From the NCBI RefSeq assembly GCF_000218685.1, contig NW_006763295.1, positions 2,802,882-2,866,881 on the forward strand: a stretch of DNA of 64,000 nt. The letters are read 5' to 3'. Under the pieces are notes generated by a model. It was not told where the DNA came from, made no database searches, and worked only from the letters and a program-made list of their open reading frames with translations. Shown here piece by piece: positions 58,445 through 64,000 of the stretch. The stretch's first letter is position 1; each line of letters starts with the position of its first letter. Both the position numbers and the translations under genes were made by a program. This stretch comes from Serpula lacrymans var. lacrymans S7.9. Lineage: Eukaryota > Basidiomycota > Agaricomycetes > Boletales > Serpulaceae.

Positions 58445-59592
58445 TCAGAAGAATACTACTTTCTTCGAGGTTGTCAACGGTTTTTCACCAAATGCTTTCA
58501 CCACTCCGGAACGTTGCCCCATTCTGATATTAGCGCGACGCTTGACTCCTTCCTTACTCATCTCCTCCGCATCAGTTTCACCAGCTCGCCTCTTGAACAT
58601 ATGGAAATCATCCTCATCAGCCCCTGCATCATGCCCAATTCCGAGGAATGCTGCATTGTTGTTTGAGGTTCCTAATGTAAAGGTATGGTCGTAAGTTTGA
58701 GGCGAATAATTAAGGATGAACGCACCCTCTTTTCTAAGACCACAGTTCTTTGCTAAGTGTGTGGTATCGCCGCAGAGCTTGCAACATCCACCATCTGGAT
58801 AGATCCCTCTCTCTTTGTTCTTTGGGCATGAGGAAGCCAGATGTCCTTTTCCTGAGCATACGAAGCAAGAAGCAAAAGGGAGAGGATTTAGCGGGTCCTC
58901 TGGCTTTTTACACCGAGCAAGATTGTGCCTCGACGATCCACACCTGGACAAGTGTCATGATAATATATCACCAACACAGTGTGCATAAATACCGGTAACA
59001 TATTCCGACTATCTTGTTGTTTTTTCTGCCTTCAGTTGCTGTAGGGCAATCCCTGGCTGCATGCCCTTTCTTGCGACATGCAAAACATATTGTATCAGCT
59101 TGACGTTCTGATATTCGTTTTTGACGTCTGCTCTCTGATCCACGAGCGGCGTCCCGCTTCTCTGCGAGTGATGCGTCAACGGCAGGTTTTTGAGGTTGCC
59201 CGGGATGGCTTACTTTTAGAGTGTTTTTGCTCAGCCCTTTTTTGCAATTTATTGCCTTCAGCCGAAGTTGTAGCTAAAATTTCTTCGCGTGCATCTGGTT
59301 GCCCACTGTCCTCACGATCGTCAGCCTGTGCCAGTGACTTCTTAGAATCGTCGCTCTTGGACTTTAGGTTATCTCCATTCTTTTTCGACTGCTTTGATCT
59401 CTTGCGTTTCTTGTTGGGAGGAGATGCGGGCCCTTCAGCCGCCGGGGATCCGTCAATGTTCGTGCTTTCGTGAACGGCAACAATATCTGCACTGGTTTTG
59501 TCTGTGTCGGACGCAGCTGCTTCTGGCCCACCTCCATTGAAGCCAGCCTCGACATACGTCCGCTTTCGTCCGAAGTTTGTAACTCTTGTCAT
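58445..59592 (-). CDS. CCHC zinc-knuckle protein, ZCCHC9-like
   Basis: Three exons: 59592-59214, 59161-58993 and 58943-58445, giving 348 residues. The N-terminal third is disordered and basic (NKKRKRSKQSKKNG). Four zinc knuckles follow in the spacing of ZCCHC9: ICFACRKKGHAARDC, ICYRCGSSRHNLARC, SCFVCSGKGHLASSC and CCKLCGDTTHLAKNC, with the linker KGLYPDGG-type (RGIYPDGG) between the last two. Human ZCCHC9 is nucleolar and is thought to bind RNA; a ribosome-biogenesis role is inference. The tail is charged with a conserved-looking AFGEKPLTTSKKVVFF end. The intron in the second knuckle falls between YR and CG. Confidence 0.88.
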
Positions 59593-59915
59593 CCCGCCTG
59601 TGTAGAGAAGTTATATCCTACCATCCCCATCACAGAACCAATTGCAAGATTAACGCTCACCAGCAAATCAAGTCCGGATTTCAAGATACGACAGTTATTG
59701 CCGCGTGGTCACGGAAAACAACTGTGATAGAACGTCCGGATATCCGGGCCATCCGGGCCACTTGCGAGAGAGACTGAGTGACGCGGAACAGTACGTATCT
59801 CGTATGTACGTATATCGATACTATCATAGCGGAAGAGCAGCGCGTCCTCTTAGTGGAAATAAGAGTGAAATACAGATAACAATACAGTGTGACGAATTGA
59901 GCCCTAATTATTACA

Positions 59916-60512
59916 TTATTCATCTAACTTCCAAGCGTTATCCTTCACCAACTTCTCTCGCTCCAGCAAATATTTCCCTTGATTGATGGGCTCACAGTGT
60001 GAATTTATGTATACAAAGCACTGACACTAACCTTCTTTGTATTTTTGCGAATAATCGGAGGCCTTATGATAGTACCAGCCTAGACGGTCGTTGCATCCAA
60101 CACAAAAGACATCGGCAACGGTGTGCACACCAGTCCTGTATAGTATGGTCTTTAGTACGTTGATGAATCGGCGGATCCAAAAAGGTCACTCACAATAATG
60201 GACGGTCTTCCTTCTTTCCAAGTTTGACATTGACCGCAGAATGCATCAAGCTAGGAGTTATTGGCATGTAGGAACTGAAAGTGGGTGTGAACGCATTAGA
60301 TGGATCACTCACTAGCCTCTACCCTCCCTCCCAGAGAATGATTTACTAATAAGCTCGTCCTGGAGAGCCTTGACTGAAATTAGGAATGGTCATAATAAAG
60401 GGTGCAGACGGCGACTGACTACCACCGCTGAACACTGCGCGCATGAGAATGTCGCATGATCATGATACGTCGATATAACTTGAGTCTTGGTGTCTGAAGT
60501 AGAAGATGCCAT
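59916..60512 (-). CDS. Yippee-family zinc-binding protein
   Basis: Five exons: 60512-60420, 60368-60313, 60250-60194, 60135-60032 and 59977-59916, giving 123 residues, the usual Yippee length. Two zinc-binding pairs are present: FSCAQCSA near residue 24 and FCVGCND near residue 82. The family core is intact: LISKSFSGREGRGYLMHSAVNV, LTGVHTVADVFC, RLGWYYHKASDYSQKYKEGKYLLE. Yippee proteins are cytosolic/nuclear, highly conserved in eukaryotes, and linked to the GID/CTLH ubiquitin ligase in yeast (Moh1). Exon 2's acceptor was set after CAAG because this restores the exact family spacing between the first CxxC and LISKSF. Confidence 0.92.
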
Positions 60513-60835
60513 GAACGTATACCTTCAGATTTCCGTGCTTATAACCTCATCGAGTCAGGAGAGAGATGACCAGGCGTTGGACAATTTGCAGTACCGCAAC
60601 GATAGTGAAGCTGAACTGTACAGAATCGGCATATAGCGCCGGAGCTGACGTTAACCCGGCCGGTCACCGGTCACTCCTATTGTTCGGTTCCACTATACAA
60701 TGATCATCGATCATCATCATGGTATCACGAGAGCTGGGATGGCCCAAGAACCTTCAACGTATACTAGTAGCTTCTGTTCAAATATGGGATAGTTAGCCCA
60801 GCTGGTACAGTGCTATTATCATCCCTCAAACCACG
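60513..60835. other. divergent promoter region
   Basis: About 320 bases between the head-to-head Yippee and cupin genes. No gene supported. Confidence 0.45.
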
Positions 60836-61558
60836 ATGTCTGCACCATCGTTGCCCGCACCTCGTCGAATCGTAACCACTCACAATGAGCAAGGCCAAGC
60901 CGTCATACAGACAGACGACAACGTTCCCTCTGAGGTCAGTAGTCGCCTTTCGTTTCGTCGCGGAGCATCTCATTCGTATCAACAAGTCAATGGCAGGTCT
61001 CGAGCATCTTCGGACGGGCACCTTTTGGGTCACATCTGATGGTCTTCCCACAAAAGATAACAATAATAAGTGGGTCTTGAACCAGTCTCTGCAGCCGTTC
61101 AAGACTAAAAAATGGCCGTTATAGTGAGGACGGTGCCCGCCGGAAGGTTGGTGGCTTAGGCCTTGTCCAGCCAAAAGGAACAAACTTCAAATACACTGAT
61201 CTGGGTCCTGGCGCTACAACTCCAATGGTATGTATAAAGCTGATGTAGTGGAATGATGCTGATACAAAGACCATAGCATCGCACCACTTCTGTGGATTAT
61301 AACATTTTAAGCAAGTCAACTAACAATTTCCTTCTCTCGCTCAATCTGACGTTCATTATAGTTCAAGGTGAACTCATCCTAATAACTGATGACGGAACGG
61401 AAAATCATCTCGCAAATCCTGGGGATACGGTGATCCAGAAAGGGACGATACACGCATGGAGGAATCCCGGAAGTCAATGGGCAAGATGGGCGACGGTCCT
61501 TGTCGACGCAGATGCAGCAGTTGTTGATGGTAATATTCTGGGTGAAGTGTTGCAGTAA
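60836..61558 (+). CDS. cupin-domain protein
   Basis: Five exons: 60836-60938, 60997-61069, 61125-61227, 61277-61310 and 61362-61558, giving 169 residues. The N-terminus (PRRIVTTHNEQGQAVIQTDD) and the block FKYTDLGPGATTPMHRT-SVDYNIL, then GELILITDDGTENHLANPGD and GTIHAWRNPG, match fungal one-domain cupins found beside oxidoreductases. The metal-binding histidines are in MHRT and IHAW. The exact reaction is unknown. The last intron begins GCAAGT and ends TATAG; it is 51 bases, without a stop, so reading through adds 17 residues, but only the spliced form gives the family sequence DYNILIQGEL. The 3' end lies 58 bases from that of the convergent SDR. Confidence 0.85.
61311..61361 (+). other. GC-AG intron, 51 bases, in-frame readable
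   Basis: Donor A|GCAAGT fits the consensus of GC-AG introns, a CTAAC branch-like site lies inside, and the acceptor is ATTATAG. Retention would keep the frame and insert 17 residues in the cupin barrel. Confidence 0.65.
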
Positions 61559-61616
61559 GACTGCTACAAGTTTAGATTGCTAGGGGTGTCGCTATGACAC
61601 TTATAATTGAAATCAA

Positions 61617-62693
61617 TCACTGAAGATTCACAAAAAGCCCGCCGTCCACAAGAAGAGAAGCTCCAGTTACATACTTGGCCAAATCACTGGCAAGAAAAAC
61701 TACAGGCCCTGCAATATCGTCAGGAGCTATGTGTAAAAGCAATTAGGCCAGAAGTATATTTCGTAAACTAATGCTCACCGCCTAATCTGCCTAAAACTGT
61801 TCGTTTTATCATATTTTCTCGCTTTTCCACATCACTAAGGTCGTCTTTGTTGATATCGGTGGCGATCGTACCAGGAAGTACGGCATTAGCACGTATGTTA
61901 TACTTACCGAGAGCCACAGCACAGCTTTGCATCAGAGACAAAATGCCAGCCTTAGTGGGGGTGTAGTGGCTTTACAACAGGTGCTTGAGAACTTTGTACT
62001 TGAAAGTGAGATAGCGCTTACCATTGCATTTCACCACCGACTAACGCAGAAATAGAAGCTACACCAATAATAGCCCCACCTTGAGGAATTTGGTTCTTCA
62101 TCACGTTTGCCACGGCTATACGGGGACACAGATAATGTCAACGGACGAGGGGGCGTGGAAAAGGCTAAAGCACCTTGCGTAATGTAGAAGGAACCATCCA
62201 GGTTCACTTGTCTCGTTCGCTCCCAGACGGAGTGAGGCATGCTCAGAAATTCCGCGAATGGACAAATTCCCGCATTACTAACGAGTACATCTATTCCCGG
62301 GCATCATGATCTCAATTCACACAGTGGCATCGTTATGTTCGGGACTAACTTACCGATTCGTGAAAACGTCTGCAAGCCTTGCTCCACGATCTGAACGCGA
62401 GGAAGATATCAGCATGCCTCAACGTGCTTGACATGAATAGTGAACATGTAACTCGCCTTTGTGGCGGTTCCAGGATCCGCGATATCACCAGGTACAGCGA
62501 CAATACGACAAGGCTTCTGGTTGATCTCAATTTCTTTTTGCAGAGACTCGATTTCGGCCTGAGTCTCAGGGTCTCCATAATAGTGCAAGATCAATCCAGT
62601 CGCTCCATGTTTAACCGACTCTAGTGCGCACGCTCGTCCAATTCCTCGAGACGAACCAGTAATACAAACGACCTTGCCTGCGAGTAAAGCCAT
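61617..62693 (-). CDS. SDR of the L-rhamnose-1-dehydrogenase type
   Basis: Six exons: 62693-62457, 62390-62354, 62290-62174, 62115-62022, 61969-61779 and 61726-61617, giving 261 residues. The Rossmann motif is [10 protein letters not shown], the NAG strand [15 protein letters not shown], the catalytic serine strand [13 protein letters not shown], and YTPTK the YxxxK pair. The end [17 protein letters not shown] and the segment [20 protein letters not shown] closely fit yeast NAD-dependent L-rhamnose 1-dehydrogenase (RHA1/LRA1), first step of the non-phosphorylated rhamnose pathway. Activity is inferred from similarity. Intron 1 starts GCGAGT and ends TTCAG, a GC-AG intron; reading through it meets a stop. 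The next pathway genes are not in the window. Confidence 0.86.
62391..62456 (-). other. GC-AG intron in the rhamnose-dehydrogenase-like gene
   Basis: The 66-base intron has the donor AAG|GCGAGT and the acceptor GCGTTCAG. Splicing joins ATK to IVEQG, as in the family; read-through ends in a stop within 13 codons. Confidence 0.65.
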
Positions 62694-63024
62694 CACGTCT
62701 AAAGAGTACTAGAAGAAGCTGAAAATCCAGGAAATGCTGCATCGTCTTAGCAATTCAAGGCATAGATAATATCTGCATATGTGTGGTGGTATGACCTCGA
62801 GAGATCTGCCCAAAACTACGGAGGCGGAAGGCCCGGTCCGTATTTTTAGCCGTCGTGACCTTCGGACTTTCACTCACTCACGCCAGGTATGTACTTATCA
62901 GTGAACGTGACCTATAGTTCAACGTCCCGCCTTTACTCCGGATTATGATTCGCCATACAGATGTGCTTTTAAAAGGAGAGGTTGGAATGGGTTAACTCCG
63001 CAACGACTATCGCATTTTACCAGT
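62694..63024. promoter_or_regulatory. shared divergent promoter
   Basis: About 330 bases separate the rhamnose-dehydrogenase-like SDR and the reductoisomerase gene, head to head. It probably drives both; no specific site is recognised. Confidence 0.4.
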
Positions 63025-64000
63025 ATGCCATCAGCCAGAATGTGTGGTTTGCATTCGATATGTGCTGTTCGATGAAATTCTGACGCTTGTGCTTGTGCTT
63101 GTAGTTTCTACGACGCCGACGCGGATTTGAGTCTTCTGGATGGCAAGAATATTGTTTTCTTGGGGTAGGTGGCCAGATGTTTTCTACACGCTACTTATAG
63201 TGATACCTTATCTGTAGTTTCGGAAAACAGGGTTCCGCACAAGCTCAGAATCTGAGAGACACAGGCATACCGAATGAACAGATAACTATTGCGAACGTAA
63301 AGGATTCTTTCGCCGATGAGGCTAGGGCTAAAGGTTTCAATGTCGAGCATGACTTTAGTAAGGCTGCTGAAATCGCGGATGGTAATATATATGTTTCAAA
63401 GCAAGGGCTCGAACTAATGGTTGTTTGTATTTCAGTCTTGTTCATACTCATCCCTGACCAGGTCCAACCCGGTGTCTTCAACAATAAGTTTTTTCCAAAG
63501 ATGAAAGATACAGCGGTCATTGTGGTTGCTAGTGGCTACAATGTTTTCTTCAATTTGTTGAAATTCAAGCCTCAGCAGGACGTGGTCATGGTTGCTCCGA
63601 GGTAAATGAATTTGGACTTCAATCACCGAAAGGGAGCTGACTGTATATCCAGAATGATTGGTTCTTCTGTGCGGTCTCTGTACCAGAAAGGCCGTGGCTT
63701 CCCATGTTTCATTTCCGTGGAACAAGATGGGACTGGTAATGGCTTACCCATCGCTCTTGCGCTTTCGCGTGGCATAGGCGCTACGAAGGCTGGAGCTATT
63801 GCTTCATCTGCACGAGAAGAGACGGCGATGGACCTGTTCGCTGAACAAGCCCTTTGGCCTAACATCATCATGATGTTCAGGTATTTTGCACAGTTCGCTA
63901 TCTTCACACAAGCGTATACTAATTCTTTTCTTTTGCAGGGAAGCCTTCAATGTGCTTAAGGAGGCCGGATGTTCGGATGAAGCTTTGTGTTATGAAATGT
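63025..64000 (+). CDS. ketol-acid reductoisomerase homologue (partial, 3' cut)
   Basis: Six exons are visible: 63025-63041, 63105-63164, 63218-63381, 63436-63601, 63653-63880 and 63939 to the window end. The Rossmann motif is VFLGFGKQGSAQAQNLRDTG (GxGxxG), followed by VLFILIPDQVQPGVF, VVASGYNVFF, VVMVAPRMIG, FISVEQDGTG and SAREETAMDLFAEQALW, all KARI hallmarks. The enzyme catalyses the NADPH-dependent isomeroreduction in valine/isoleucine synthesis. Only five residues (MPSAR) precede the domain, so there is no mitochondrial leader as in fungal Ilv5. It may be a cytosolic paralogue with another job. The first exon is 17 bases and rests on phase and a strong acceptor; an upstream exon with a leader could have been missed. 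Confidence 0.87.

Noticed and set aside
1..64000. tRNA, rRNA or transposase genes
   Set aside because: I looked for TTC-arm-like GGTTCGAATCC motifs, rRNA signatures and reverse transcriptase or transposase motifs and found none; an intron-containing tRNA could still be missed by eye.

Overview
The window is nuclear DNA of a filamentous fungus, almost certainly a mushroom-forming basidiomycete (Agaricomycete). Nearly every gene is cut by introns of about 50-70 bases with GT..AG ends. Families seen mainly in that group occur: DUF6535, two DUF6593-type genes, a PriB-like zinc-cluster regulator, and a NACHT-ankyrin receptor. Exon models were built by hand from splice signals, reading phase and family similarity. 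For most genes the exon lengths sum to an intact frame.

Layout: the left edge (1-16,770) is mostly housekeeping: the 3' end of FGAM synthase, the sorting nexin SNX3/Grd19, the TRAPP subunit Trs65, a secreted GH128 glucanase, a four-pass membrane protein, an unrecognised 151-residue protein, a BCS1-like AAA ATPase, and a multi-pass membrane protein. From 16,900 to 22,250 lies an accessory locus: a 5'-truncated, frame-shifted DUF6535 fragment followed by about 15 diverged copies of a ~97-residue repeat that I cannot name. The array is open over two long frames but broken by two small deletions that cancel each other.

From 23,000 to 45,300 ordinary genes resume: a G-protein alpha subunit, a Dap1/MAPR heme protein, an orphan 254-residue gene, a 14-exon PriB-like transcription factor, a possible LAMTOR1/Ego1-like protein, a small P-loop kinase-like protein, DUF6593 gene 1, an MMTAG-type nuclear protein, a PWWP/LEDGF-like chromatin protein, a Sec2-type Rab exchange factor, and DUF6593 gene 2. 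From 47,000 to 53,700 a single gene encodes a 2,108-residue NACHT protein with more than 40 ankyrin repeats, most of them in one 4.5-kb exon.

The right end (54,300-64,000) is metabolic and nuclear: an SDR, a peroxisomal dienoyl-CoA isomerase-like protein ending in SKL, a ZCCHC9-type zinc-knuckle protein, a Yippee protein, and then a tight group of a cupin, an L-rhamnose-1-dehydrogenase-like SDR and a ketol-acid reductoisomerase homologue without a mitochondrial leader (cut by the window end).

The points most worth checking are the repeat family and broken frame at 16.9-22.2 kb, the giant ankyrin receptor, and three GC-AG introns (in the P-loop, cupin and rhamnose-dehydrogenase-like genes). 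One of these splits a Walker A motif next to an 11-base microexon; another can be retained in frame. No mobile element, CRISPR array, rRNA or tRNA gene was recognised.
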